NCBI RefSeq assembly: GCF_024600715.1
Contig: NZ_CP102332.1
Location: 620,001-684,000 of the forward strand
Source: Streptomyces changanensis
GTDB lineage: Bacteria; Actinomycetota; Actinomycetes; Streptomycetales; Streptomycetaceae
DNA length: 64,000 nucleotides
Reading direction: 5' to 3'
Part shown: piece by piece, positions 8,537-16,773 of the stretch
Numbering within the stretch: position 1 is the stretch's first letter
Layout of the letters: every line of letters begins with the position of its first letter
Program-made: the position numbers and the translations under genes
Notes under the pieces: model-generated
What the model saw: the letters and a program-made list of their open reading frames with translations, nothing else
Database searches by the model: none
What the model was told of the DNA's origin: nothing

Positions 8537-9049
8537 ATGGTGTGGGACGAGATTGCTCCGCTGGTCGTGGTGATGGGTGTGTCGGGCTCCGGCAAGACGA
8601 CGGTCGGGCAGTCCCTGGCGCGGTCCCTGGAGGTGCCGTTCGCGGAAGCGGACGACTTCCACCCGCCGGAGAACGTGGCCAAGATGCGGGCCGGGGTCGC
8701 CCTGGACGACGCCGACCGGGGGCCGTGGCTCGACACCATCGCCCAGTGGCTGCACGAGCAGCGCGAACGAGGCGGGGTCATCACCTGCTCGGCGCTCAAG
8801 CGGCGCTACCGCGACCGTCTCGTGTCGGCGGCGCCGTCGGTGTTCTTCGTCCACCTGCACGGCTCGGCGGAGCTCATCGCCGAACGCATGGCGGCACGCC
8901 GGGGCCACTTCATGCCGGTGTCGCTGCTCCGCTCGCAGCTGGACACCCTGGAGCCCCTGGCCGCCGACGAGCGGGGGGCTCGCGTCCCCATCAGCGGCAG
9001 CGCCGAAGAGACCACGCGAGAGGCCCTCGCCGCCGTACGCGGGGCGTAG
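8537..9049 (+). CDS. gntK: gluconokinase
   Basis: This 170-residue P-loop kinase should phosphorylate D-gluconate to 6-phosphogluconate with ATP. It shows VVMGVSGSGKTTVGQSLA at the N-terminus (Walker A), ADDFHPPENVAKMRAGVALDD (the gluconate kinase signature with the DDFHP motif), ITCSALKRRYRDRL, and GHFMPVSLLRSQLDTLE, all diagnostic of the GntK family; the length is also usual. The ATG at 8537 is preferred over the GTG three bases earlier because a -10 hexamer ends 6 bases before it, so the message is probably leaderless. It fits functionally with the glucose dehydrogenase upstream. Confidence 0.95.
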   Translation: MVWDEIAPLVVVMGVSGSGKTTVGQSLARSLEVPFAEADDFHPPENVAKMRAGVALDDADRGPWLDTIAQWLHEQRERGGVITCSALKRRYRDRLVSAAPSVFFVHLHGSAELIAERMAARRGHFMPVSLLRSQLDTLEPLAADERGARVPISGSAEETTREALAAVRGA

Positions 9050-9559
9050 AACGGCGTCAGGCGCCGGGGCGGTCCACGCGGCCCTCCGCCGCGGGGGCGT
9101 CGTCGCCTCCGAGGCGGTGTGCAGCGGCGTTCCGGGCCCGGTTACGCGCTCGCCGACGACGACGAGCGGGAGCGGCGGGCCGAGGCCGCTCGTCACCGGG
9201 GTGAGCCGGTCCGGCAGCTCCTGTCTCAGACGCTCACGCGTGGCCCCGTGCTCGAAAGCCGCCCGTCACGTCACCCGTCCCCTCGGCGCTCCACGACACT
9301 GCCCGCCGGTCCCACCCCGGCGCCGAGGACTCCGCCCGCGACCCCGGTGACCCCGGCGACCCCGCGACCCCGGTCGGAGCCGTACTCCGTGTGCCGGTGC
9401 CGGTGCCGGTGGTGCGCTCGGGGAGGTCCGCCGGTCCGAGCACCCCCCTCCGTTTGCGCCGGTCCGAGCGGTGATACCCGTCAGGGGCCGGCCGGCGCTC
9501 CGCCGCGTCGGCCGCGGCGGCGACCGCGGGACCGGTACGCGGCACCCGGGAGGAGACCC
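9050..9559. other. 510-base gene-free spacer with microsatellite-like tracts
   Basis: No convincing gene on either strand. The stretch holds short repeats such as GACCCCGGC (near 9340-9370) and GTGCCG triplets (near 9390-9410). An open frame runs through it into the DUF488 gene but its residues are Arg/Pro filler. The last 15 bases hold GGGAGGAG, the ribosome binding site of the next gene. Confidence 0.6.
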
Positions 9560-10114
9560 ATGGCGCAGCTGATCACCTTCGGTCACAGCACGGCCGGCCG
9601 GCCGGTGCTGACGGAGCTGCTGCGTCGGGCCGGCGTCACGGCCGTGGTGGACGTCAGAACGGCCCCGGGCAGCCGCCGGGACCCGGACGTGTCGCGGCAG
9701 CGGCTCGCCGAGTGGCTGCCCGAGGAGGGCATCGCGTACCGGTGGGAGCCGGACCTGGGGGGATTCCGCAGGCCGTCGCCGGACTCGCCCGACACGGTCT
9801 GGCGCAACGCCTCCTTCCGGGGCTACGCCGGGCACACCCGCACACCGGAGTTCGTCGCCGCCGTGGAGCGGGTGCTGCGGCAGGCGGAGCGGGACCGCAC
9901 GGCGGTGATGTGCAGCGAAGCGGTGTGGTGGCGGTGCCACCGGCGCCTCATCGCCGACTTCGCCGTCCTGGCACGCGGCGTCCCCGTCGGCCACCTCATG
10001 CACGACGGCCGGCTGAGTCCGCACTCCCCCACGCCGGGGGTGCGCCTGCGCACGGACGGCCTCCTCGTCTACGACGTCGAGGACGGCCCGCGCGACGACC
10101 ATGGCGGTTCGTGA
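9560..10114 (+). CDS. DUF488 family protein
   Basis: This 184-residue protein belongs to DUF488 by its start LITFGHSTAGRPVLTELLRR, the strand VDVRTAPGSRRDPDVS, the block EEGIAYRWEPDLGGFR and the Cys pair MCSEAVWWRCHRRLIAD, which is the conserved CxE...CHR motif of the family. The biochemical role of DUF488 is not established; the conserved cysteines suggest metal or thiol chemistry. The ATG at 9560 lies 6 bases after GGGAGGAG. The open frame extends 147 codons upstream without coding character. It converges on the universal stress protein pair and is separated from it by a hairpin. Confidence 0.85.
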   Translation: MAQLITFGHSTAGRPVLTELLRRAGVTAVVDVRTAPGSRRDPDVSRQRLAEWLPEEGIAYRWEPDLGGFRRPSPDSPDTVWRNASFRGYAGHTRTPEFVAAVERVLRQAERDRTAVMCSEAVWWRCHRRLIADFAVLARGVPVGHLMHDGRLSPHSPTPGVRLRTDGLLVYDVEDGPRDDHGGS

Positions 10115-10157
10115 CGGGGGGGCTGAACCGTCACGGTCGTGGTGGCCGCACGCCCCG

Positions 10158-10178
10158 CGGTCCCGGTGGCCGGGACCG
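10158..10178. terminator. 9-bp stem between convergent genes
   Basis: CGGTCCCGG, loop TGG, CCGGGACCG form a perfect stem exactly between the DUF488 stop (10114) and the stop of the stress protein gene (10179). It could serve both. Confidence 0.7.
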
Positions 10179-11102
10179 TCAGTCCCGTGCGGGAGCGGGG
10201 ACGACGGCCACGGGGCACTCGGCCGTGTGCAGCACCTCGGCGCTGACCGAGCCGAGCAGGAGGCGGCGCAAGCCCGTGAGGCCGCGCGAGCCGACCACGA
10301 GCAGCGTCGCGTCGCGCGCCCACTCGACCAGGACGTCCGCGGGCCGGCCCGGCACCATGTGGGCGTCCGCGTCCACCCGCGGGTACCGGCTCCCGAACCG
10401 GGAGACCTCCCGGTGGAGGAGGTGGCACGCCGCGTCGTGCCCGGCCCCGGCCTCCGGCAGCGGTTCGATCGGACCGGGAGGCAGCAGGCCGAAGACCGGC
10501 GGCACCACGCCGACCGGAGCGGGAGGCGGGAAGCGCGCGTCCTGCGCGTACACGAGGTCCACATGGGCCCCGCGGCGGTCGGCCGCCGCGTAGCCGAGGT
10601 CCAGCGCCTCGTCGCGGACGTCGTCGACGTCCACCCCGATCACCACGCGGTCGTGCGGCTGGTGGGCGGTCCGTCCCGGCCGGATGACGACCACGGGGCA
10701 GTGCGCGTGCGTGGCGACCTGCCGGCTGACCGAACCCAGGGGCAGGCGCGGGAAGCCGCCGCTGCCCCGGTGGCCCAGCACGACGAGTGCGGCCTCCGCG
10801 GAGAGGTCGACGAGCATGCCGGCCGGGTGCCCGATGGGCAGCGCACAGGTGACCGTGACGTCGGGGTACTGCAGGCGGACGAGTTCCTCGACGCCCTCCA
10901 CGACCGCGGCGCCGCGCGCCGCGGACTCCGGCGAACGAACGTGGTCGTCGGCCGGGGCCAGGAGCGGCAGGGCGTGGACGATCCGCAGTTCCGCGTGGCG
11001 CAAGGCGGCCTCATGGGCCGCGAACCGTACGACCGCGTGCGGGACGGGGCCGTCCGCCACCCCCACCATGATCGGCTTGGGGTGCTCTCGTGGTGTGCTC
11101 AT
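10179..11102 (-). CDS. tandem-domain universal stress protein (USP 1)
   Basis: This 307-residue cytosolic protein is two UspA domains in a row. The first starts PIMVGVADGPVPHAVVRFA and ends LGHRGSGGFPRLPLGSVSRQ; the second starts RVVIGVDVDDVRDEALDLG and ends VGSRGLTGLRRLLLGSVSAEVL. Both carry the ATP-binding motif G-2X-G-9X-GS. Such proteins are induced by hypoxia, starvation and stasis in actinobacteria and bind ATP or cAMP; their clients are mostly unknown. The ATG at 11102 follows GGAGGAAGGG. A closely similar gene starts 60 bases upstream on the same strand, so the pair is a tandem duplication and may be one transcript. Confidence 0.93.
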   Translation of the reverse strand: MSTPREHPKPIMVGVADGPVPHAVVRFAAHEAALRHAELRIVHALPLLAPADDHVRSPESAARGAAVVEGVEELVRLQYPDVTVTCALPIGHPAGMLVDLSAEAALVVLGHRGSGGFPRLPLGSVSRQVATHAHCPVVVIRPGRTAHQPHDRVVIGVDVDDVRDEALDLGYAAADRRGAHVDLVYAQDARFPPPAPVGVVPPVFGLLPPGPIEPLPEAGAGHDAACHLLHREVSRFGSRYPRVDADAHMVPGRPADVLVEWARDATLLVVGSRGLTGLRRLLLGSVSAEVLHTAECPVAVVPAPARD

Positions 11103-11164
11103 GCGGCCACCCTTCCTCCGGGAGCCGTGCGCCGGCCGCCGCCGTCCCGGCACGGGGAAGTGGT

Positions 11165-12076
11165 TCAGTCGGCGTTCGGGGCGCCCGGGGCCGGCGTGAC
11201 GGCGACGGGGCACTCGGCCGTGTGCAGGACCTCCGCGCTGACGGACCCGAGGATCAGCCTGCGCAGGCCGGTGCGGCCGTGGGATCCGACGACGAGCAGG
11301 GACGCGTCACGTGAGGCCTCGGCGAGCAGCGTGGCCGGGCGCGTGTGCTCGATGCGCAGGTCGGCCCGCACGGCGGGGTGGCGGTCGCGCCGTCGGTCGA
11401 TCTCCTTCGTGAGGAAGTCACGCGCCCCCTGGTCCAGGACCGCGAAGTCTGGGGGCACCATGCCGATCGGGCCGGTGGGGACCATCCCGGGGCTGAAGGC
11501 GCCGTGGACCAGCTCCAGGCGGGCTCCGCGCAGGTCGGCCTCCACGTACGCGAGGTCCAGGGCCTCCAGGGAGGTGTCCCCCGTGTCCACGCCGACCACG
11601 ACGCGGCCCTCCCGGGGCTCCGCGGTCACGCCGGGACGCACCACGACCACCGGGCAGTGCGCGTGGGTGGCGACCTGCCAGCTGACCGAACCCAGCGGGA
11701 GCCGCGGGAAGCCGCCGCTGCCGCGATGGCCGACCACGATCATCTCCGCGTCCCGGGACCACTCGACCAGTACGGCCGCCGCGTGTCCGAAGGGCAGCTC
11801 GCCCGCGACGGCCACCTCGGGGAACTCGGACCGCGCGAGGTCCTCGTACCGGCGCAGGAGGCGTGCCCCCTCGCTCGCCGCCGAGCCCCCGTCGTGCTCG
11901 ACGGGTTCGTCGCCGCGCGTACCGGTCAGCGGCGACCGGATGGCATGGGCGACCTGGAGGGGGCAGCCGCGGAGCGCCGCTTCCCGCGCGGCGAACAGGA
12001 CGAGACGCTCCTGGCCCGACCCCTCGTCCACACCGACGACGATCGGCTTGCTCCGGCTGGGTACGGCGCTGGTCAT
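11165..12076 (-). CDS. tandem-domain universal stress protein (USP 2)
   Basis: This 303-residue paralogue of the next gene downstream has the same two UspA domains (PIVVGVDEGSGQERLVLFA and RVVVGVDTGDTSLEALDLA) and the same nucleotide motifs, including the identical string HRGSGGFPRLPLGSVS and a second motif SHGRTGLRRLILGSVSAEVL. The ATG at 12076 lies after GGGAG. Its ATG overlaps the stop of a run-on open frame from the STAS gene (ATGA), see findings. An inverted repeat at 12110-12129 lies 34 bases upstream of the start. Roles are as for the family: ATP-binding stress proteins of the cytosol. Confidence 0.93.
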   Translation of the reverse strand: MTSAVPSRSKPIVVGVDEGSGQERLVLFAAREAALRGCPLQVAHAIRSPLTGTRGDEPVEHDGGSAASEGARLLRRYEDLARSEFPEVAVAGELPFGHAAAVLVEWSRDAEMIVVGHRGSGGFPRLPLGSVSWQVATHAHCPVVVVRPGVTAEPREGRVVVGVDTGDTSLEALDLAYVEADLRGARLELVHGAFSPGMVPTGPIGMVPPDFAVLDQGARDFLTKEIDRRRDRHPAVRADLRIEHTRPATLLAEASRDASLLVVGSHGRTGLRRLILGSVSAEVLHTAECPVAVTPAPGAPNAD

Positions 12077-12527
12077 GACCACACTCCCGGCAGGTCGCTC
12101 CGGTGGACGGTGCGGGTACGGGCCCGCACGGGTACCCCGGTGACGCGGGTCGAGACATGCCACCCGGGGCATCGGCGGGCGGTGACGGTGGCCGCGGTCC
12201 ACCGGCCTGGGAGCGGACCGGCCCCCGTGCCGAGCGGCGGCGCCGGGAGCGCCCGGGCGTGGGGGCCGGCGACCCCGGGAGGGGAGCGGTGGGGGAAGGA
12301 CGCATCGCACACCGCCCCGAGGGGACCGTCACGGATTCGACGTGCGCTGGACGCACGGGGGCGCCCGCCGCGCCGGCCGTCGTACGGGCGGTACGCGGCC
12401 GCGCGCGGTGGCGCGGTCTTCCTGGACGCGGGATTCCTCCGCCCGGACGGCGGAGGGGGTTCACCCGTCAGGGCCCCGGCCTGCCTGCGCGGCCGGACCC
12501 GCCGGTCCCGCGCCCCGGAGCCGGCCG
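12077..12527. other. 450-base spacer between STAS gene and USP 2
   Basis: No gene is recognised here. One minus-strand frame is open through the whole stretch as a run-on from the STAS gene, but its residues (many Arg, Pro, Gly, Ala) look non-coding. Confidence 0.6.
12110..12129. promoter_or_regulatory. inverted repeat upstream of USP 2
   Basis: GTGCGGG and CCCGCAC flank six bases, 34-53 bases before the USP 2 start. It could be an operator or a leader hairpin. Confidence 0.35.
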
Positions 12528-12867
12528 TCAGAGGCGGCCGGCGGCGTCGCGGTCGGGGGTGGAGGGCGAAGATCTGGTCCAGGCCCACGATGCGCAGGAC
12601 GCGCAGGGTGTGGTCGGGGACCGCGGCGAGCGCGACGTCGGCGTCGGCGGCGAGGGCGTGGTTGCGGACGACGATCAGGGCGGTGATGCCGCTGGAGTCG
12701 CAGTACTCCATGTCGCCGAGGTCCACAACGAGGCGCCGGCCCGGCTGGAGGGTGAGCGTGGTGATCCGTGCCCGCAGCTCGCCGGCGGTGTGGTAGTCGA
12801 GATCGCCGACGATCTTCAGGACCGGGCCGGTCGGGGCGTCCCGGGTGGTGACCTTCAGCGCGCTCAT
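12528..12867 (-). CDS. STAS-domain anti-sigma factor antagonist (RsbV-like), frameshifted at the end
   Basis: The start MSALKVTTRD, the core VLKIVGDLDYHTAGELRARI and the motif VVDLGDMEYCDSSGITALIV are those of anti-anti-sigma factors; the Ser in DSSG is the usual phosphorylation site. In partner switching, the unphosphorylated form binds an RsbW-like kinase and frees a sigma factor. ATG 12867 overlaps the upstream phosphatase stop as ATGA, so the two are translationally coupled. After GLDQIFALHP the frame turns to Arg/Pro filler and stays open to 12073 (264 codons in all). Dropping one base from the G-run at 12555-12559 gives DRDAAGRL and a TGA at 12528-12530, the expected family length. A sequencing error or a recent mutation would explain this. 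Confidence 0.85.
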
Positions 12868-14150
12868 CCGGCGGTCCTCGTCTCGGGGGCGGCGGCGTGG
12901 CCCGGCACGCCGAGGGCGAGCAGGGCGGTGTCGTCGTCGAGGCCGTCACCGAAACCGTCCAGGAGGCCGGTCAGCGCCTCGATGACGGCTTGGGGCGGCT
13001 CGCCGGCGTGGCCCGCGACGAAGTCGCGCAGGGCCTCCTCCCCGTACAGGCTGGTGCGATCCTCACCGGTACGGGCTTCGGTGAGGCCGTCGGTGTAGAG
13101 CAGCAGGGTGTCGCCGGGGGTGAGGGTGGTGGTGGCGGTGGTGAAGGGGGCGGCGGGGAGGATGCCGACGAGGAGGCCACCGGGGGTGGGCAGGAAGTCG
13201 GCCGTGCCGTCGGCGCGCAGGATGAGGGCCGAGGGGTGGCCGCCCGAGGCGAGGCGGACGTGGACCCGTCCGGTGGCGGGGTCGGGCTCGAGGACGCCGA
13301 AGACGGCGGTGCAGTAGCGCGGGTCGCTCCCGGTGTAACGCTCGAGGAGCACCTGGTTGAGGGTGGACAGGGCGGAGACGGGGTCAGGGTCGTGCAGGGC
13401 GGCGGCGCGCAGGGTGTAGCGGGTCAGGGAGGTGACCGAAGCGGCTTCGGGGCCCTTGCCGCACACGTCACCGAGGAAGAAGGCGGAGCGCGTGCCGTCG
13501 ACGGGGAAGAGGTCGTAGAAGTCGCCCCCGAGCTGGTCCGGGGAGGCCGTGCGGTAGTGGGCGGCCGTCTCCACGCCGGGTACCCGCGCCAGGGTGGCGG
13601 GCAGCAGTGACTGCTGGAGCACGGCGAGGACGTCCTGCAGCCGGGCCCGGTCGGCCTCCGCCTGCTTGCGTGCTCCGTCAGCCGCTTGCCGGGCGCGCAG
13701 GAGTTCCTCTTCGTAGGCACGGCGGTCCCGGGCGTCGAAGACGGTGGTGCGGATCAGCAGCGGGTCGCCGGTACTGCCGTGCTTGACGACGGAGGAGACC
13801 AGGACCGGCATCCGGCCGCCACCGGCCTGCCTGACCTCCAGGGCGATGCCGTTGATCTCGCCCCGCATCCGCAGCAGCGGCGCGTAGTGCGTCTCGTGGT
13901 ACAACCTGCCGCCCACGGTCAGCAGGTCGGTGAACCGCATCCGGCCCACCACCGCCTCCCGCTCCAGACCGAGCCAGCCCAGCAGCCGGGTGTTGATCTT
14001 CGCGATGGTGCCGTCCATCAATGTGGACAGGTACCCGCACGGAGCGCCGTCGTACAGTTCCTCGGCGCTGTCCTCCAGCAGCGCGGCGAACGTCGCGTTC
14101 GCCGTCTTGCGGCCCTGCGGGTCGGGCTGCTGCCCGGTGCGGCACATCAT
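12864..14150 (-). CDS. PAS-PP2C (SpoIIE-type) phosphatase, RsbP-like
   Basis: This 428-residue protein has an N-terminal PAS-like domain (YGAPCGYL-like block: ELYDGAPCGYLSTLMDGTI, then GRLYHETHYAPLLRMRGE), a coiled-coil linker (RRAYEEELLRARQAADGARK) and a C-terminal SpoIIE/PP2C domain with GGDFYDLF, GDVCGKGPEAA, SGGHPSALI, YTDGLTEART and DDDTALLALGV, covering the metal-binding Asp residues. It should dephosphorylate an RsbV-like STAS protein, and the STAS gene follows with an ATGA overlap. The start at 14150 overlaps the stop of the hydrolase remnant (ATGA), which supports it over longer frames. In Bacillus RsbP needs the hydrolase RsbQ; here the hydrolase is broken. Confidence 0.9.
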   Translation of the reverse strand: MMCRTGQQPDPQGRKTANATFAALLEDSAEELYDGAPCGYLSTLMDGTIAKINTRLLGWLGLEREAVVGRMRFTDLLTVGGRLYHETHYAPLLRMRGEINGIALEVRQAGGGRMPVLVSSVVKHGSTGDPLLIRTTVFDARDRRAYEEELLRARQAADGARKQAEADRARLQDVLAVLQQSLLPATLARVPGVETAAHYRTASPDQLGGDFYDLFPVDGTRSAFFLGDVCGKGPEAASVTSLTRYTLRAAALHDPDPVSALSTLNQVLLERYTGSDPRYCTAVFGVLEPDPATGRVHVRLASGGHPSALILRADGTADFLPTPGGLLVGILPAAPFTTATTTLTPGDTLLLYTDGLTEARTGEDRTSLYGEEALRDFVAGHAGEPPQAVIEALTGLLDGFGDGLDDDTALLALGVPGHAAAPETRTAG

Positions 14151-14515
14151 GGCCGGCGCGCCGGGAAGTCGGTGCTCGCGCCGACGCGCTCCGCGGCCAT
14201 GCCGGCGGCCGGCACGCCGCTCATCGCGCTGACGGGGTGCCCCACGAACACCGCGTCGCGCAGGTCGAGCGCCTCGCACACCTCCACCACGTCCCGGGTG
14301 TACCCCGACAAGGAGGCGTGATGCTCCTCCGCGAAGGCGGACGGGTCCGAGCGGCGGGAGCCCACGTAGTCGAACCCCACCCGGTAGTCCTCCACCGGGG
14401 CGGGCAACGTCAGGCGCCGAAAGTTCTGATCACCACCCACCCCGTGGGCCGGCACCACCACCGGCCCCCGCGGGTCACCGGTGACCGCGCCGCTCTTCCG
14501 ACGAACGATGTTCAT
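14147..14515 (-). pseudogene. truncated RsbQ-like alpha/beta hydrolase
   Basis: From ATG 14515 (after GGGAGG) the frame reads MNIVRRKSGAVTGDPRGPVV, then PAHGVGGDQN, FDYVGSRRSDPSAFAEEHHA, then ALDLRDAVFVGHPVSAMSGV and stops at 14147 after 122 residues. This follows the N-terminal half of RsbQ, a hydrolase of about 270 residues that activates the phosphatase RsbP in Bacillus. Everything after the nucleophile region is missing, and the nucleophile motif GHSVSAM has become GHPVSAM, so Ser is replaced by Pro. Other conserved positions also deviate. The stop still overlaps the phosphatase start (ATGA), suggesting an internal deletion that kept the junction. It cannot be an active hydrolase. Confidence 0.85.
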
Positions 14516-14641
14516 ACCTCCCACTCTCCCAGCCCGCTCCGGCACGACCCACCCCGCACCGGCGCCACAGCGGCGCGGAACGGGTGAGTGGAGGCGGAGG
14601 CGGAGGTGTACGGGGGCGTCCGGTCGGGAGGCGTGGACGCC

Positions 14642-14679
14642 GTGAGGGGCCGGGGCGCGTGGACGCCCGGGCCCCTCAC
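14642..14679 (-). terminator. long hairpin overlapping the stop of the PucR-like gene
   Basis: GTGAGGGGCC and GGCCCCTCAC form a 10-bp stem, and GGGCG/CGCCC extends it inward. It overlaps the stop codon (14676-14678) of the gene to its right. Confidence 0.6.
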
Positions 14680-16691
14680 CGCGTGAGCGCGGGGGCCATC
14701 AGGTGCAGGCGCAGGGCGAGCCGGACCTCGAAGGACCGGTCGGGGGACTGCCAGTCGTCGCCCAGGAGCCGCGCCACCCGCTCCAGGCGCTGCGCCACGG
14801 TGTTCACATGGACGTGCAGGCGGTCCTTGGTGCGGGCGGGACTCATGCCGCTCGCGAAGTACGCGTCCAACGTGCCGACCAGGTCGGTGCCCCGGCGCCG
14901 GTCGTAGGCGATGACCTGCCCGATCGTACGGTCGACGAAGCCGTCGATGTCGCGGGTGTCCGCCAGGAGCAGACCGAGGAAGCCGAGTTCCTCCACGGCG
15001 GCGCCCTCGCCCGTGCGGCCGAGCAGCGCCAGTGCGTCCAGACAGCGGCGGGCCTCCGCGTAGGCCGGGGCGATGGCGCCCGGGCGGGTGGCGGGCGCCT
15101 CCACCGCGCACGACGCGCCGACCGTCACCGGCTCGCGCAGGGTGCGGCCCAGGTCGAGGGCGGTACGGCGGGCGACCGCCGCCGCGGTGTCCCCCGGGCG
15201 CAGCGGCAGCAGCAGGACCGTACCGCCGTCCCGGGTGGAGGCCAGGCCCCGGTGGGTGGCGGCGAGGTGGGAGGCCGCGGACCACAACCGCCGCCGGTCG
15301 GCACGGGCGTGCTCCTCCGCTGCCGGGCGGTCCACCCGCGCGGCGAGGACCACGTGCGGTACGTCGAAGTCGGCGCTCAGCCGGGCCGCCCGCTCCTCCA
15401 GGAGCCCCCGGTCGCGGTCCGGCGTGTCGATCAGGTCGTCCAGCAGCTCGCCCCGGACCCGCTGTTCCGCCTCGCCGGCGGAGCGGCGGGCGAGGAGCAG
15501 CAGGGACGTGACCATGGCGGCGCGCTCCAGGGTCCGCCGGTCGACAGGGTCGAGCCGGGCGTTGCCCCGGAGGACCAGCGCGCCGAACACCTCGCCGCCC
15601 GCCGACACCGCGGCGGTGACGTCCGCTCCGCGCAGCACCGCACGGCCGTCGGCGGACGCCCGGTGCCGCGGCGCCTCGGTGAACTCGACCGTGCCGCCGA
15701 GGACCTCCGACACCGCGTCCACCACGTCCTGGACGCCACCGCCGCGCAGCACCAGCTCCGTCAGCCGGTCGTGGACCTCCGACGCCCGCTCGATGACGCC
15801 GCTGCGGTCCCGGATGATGCCGTTGGCGCGCTCCAGCTCGGTGAGGGCCGCGCGGGTCTCCGACAGGAGGTTCGCCGTGTCGATGGCGACCGCGGCGTGG
15901 GCGGCGAACGAGCCGAGCAGGGCGACCTGTTCGCGTTCGAAGACCCGCGCGCGGCGGTCCGCGGCGAACAGGACGCCGATCACCTGACTGCCCAGCGTCA
16001 GCGGCACCCCGAGGATGGCGACCAGGCCCTCGTCGCGCACGCCCGCGTCGATGGTCCGCGTGTGCCGGAACCGGTCGTCGTCGAAGTAGTCGTCCGTCAC
16101 GTACGGGCGGGCCGTCTGCGCGACCAGCCCGCCGAGACCCTCCCCCATCGCGAGGCGGAGCTGCTGGAAACGCGCCGACACCGAGCCGTCGGTGACGCGC
16201 ATGTACGTGTCGCCCGCGACCGGGTCGTTGAGGCTGAGGTAGGCGACCTCGGTACCGAGGAGGGAGCGGGCGCGCTGCACGATGGCGCGGAGCACCGCGT
16301 CGAGGTCCCGCAGGCCCGCCAGGTCGTGGGCCGTCTCGAACAGGGCGGACAGCTCCGCTTCGCGGCGTCGGCGCCCCTCCAACTCGGCGCGCACGCGCAG
16401 CGCGAGCTGCTTGGCGCGCTCCAGTTCGGCGAGCGCGGCGGCGTCCGCGCCGCCCGCCCGGGCCAGGAGCACCGGGCGGTCGTACGCCTCCGCGGCCGCG
16501 CCCCGCGCCAGCAGCTCCAGGTAGGCGTCCGGCTCGGGGTGGGGGTGGGAGTGAGCGGAGCCGGGGCGTGCGTCGGGGCCTGGGTGAGCGGGCGGGCCTG
16601 GGTGAGCGGGCGGGCGAGGGTGAGCGGGCGGGCGGGGGTGAGCGGGCGGGCGGGGGTCGGGTAGCGGGTGCTGGTCCTCGGACATGGTCAC
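14676..16691 (-). CDS. GAF-domain, PucR-type helix-turn-helix regulator
   Basis: This 671-residue cytosolic regulator has a low-complexity N-terminus with four PPAHPR/G repeats, a helical stretch (ELERAKQLALRVRAELEGRR), a GAF domain (about residues 115-270, with AYLSLNDPVAGDTYMRVTDG and GVLFAADRRARVFEREQVAL), a PucR-like middle domain, and a C-terminal PucR helix-turn-helix (LVGTLDAYFASGMSPARTKD then LHVHVNTVAQRLERVARLLG). Such proteins sense a small molecule and control catabolic genes. The start could be GTG 16691 or ATG 16685; a GGCAGG lies 9 bases before the GTG. The 3-hydroxybutyrate dehydrogenase-like gene transcribed toward it ends 80 bases upstream and may be a target; this is inference from position. 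Confidence 0.88.
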   Translation of the reverse strand: MTMSEDQHPLPDPRPPAHPRPPAHPRPPAHPGPPAHPGPDARPGSAHSHPHPEPDAYLELLARGAAAEAYDRPVLLARAGGADAAALAELERAKQLALRVRAELEGRRRREAELSALFETAHDLAGLRDLDAVLRAIVQRARSLLGTEVAYLSLNDPVAGDTYMRVTDGSVSARFQQLRLAMGEGLGGLVAQTARPYVTDDYFDDDRFRHTRTIDAGVRDEGLVAILGVPLTLGSQVIGVLFAADRRARVFEREQVALLGSFAAHAAVAIDTANLLSETRAALTELERANGIIRDRSGVIERASEVHDRLTELVLRGGGVQDVVDAVSEVLGGTVEFTEAPRHRASADGRAVLRGADVTAAVSAGGEVFGALVLRGNARLDPVDRRTLERAAMVTSLLLLARRSAGEAEQRVRGELLDDLIDTPDRDRGLLEERAARLSADFDVPHVVLAARVDRPAAEEHARADRRRLWSAASHLAATHRGLASTRDGGTVLLLPLRPGDTAAAVARRTALDLGRTLREPVTVGASCAVEAPATRPGAIAPAYAEARRCLDALALLGRTGEGAAVEELGFLGLLLADTRDIDGFVDRTIGQVIAYDRRRGTDLVGTLDAYFASGMSPARTKDRLHVHVNTVAQRLERVARLLGDDWQSPDRSFEVRLALRLHLMAPALTR
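16580..16651. repeat. 18-bp tandem repeat inside the PucR-like gene
   Basis: Four 18-bp units built on GGGTGAGCGGGCGGGC encode the repeated hexapeptide PPAHPR/G near the protein N-terminus. The multiple of three keeps the frame when copy number changes. Confidence 0.9.
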
Positions 16692-16773
16692 AGGGATACC
16701 TGCCGTGTGTCGGGGTGCACCAGACCTGTGGACGACGGTCCGGCCCGGGTTCCGGTCACCGAGTCGTGCGGGG

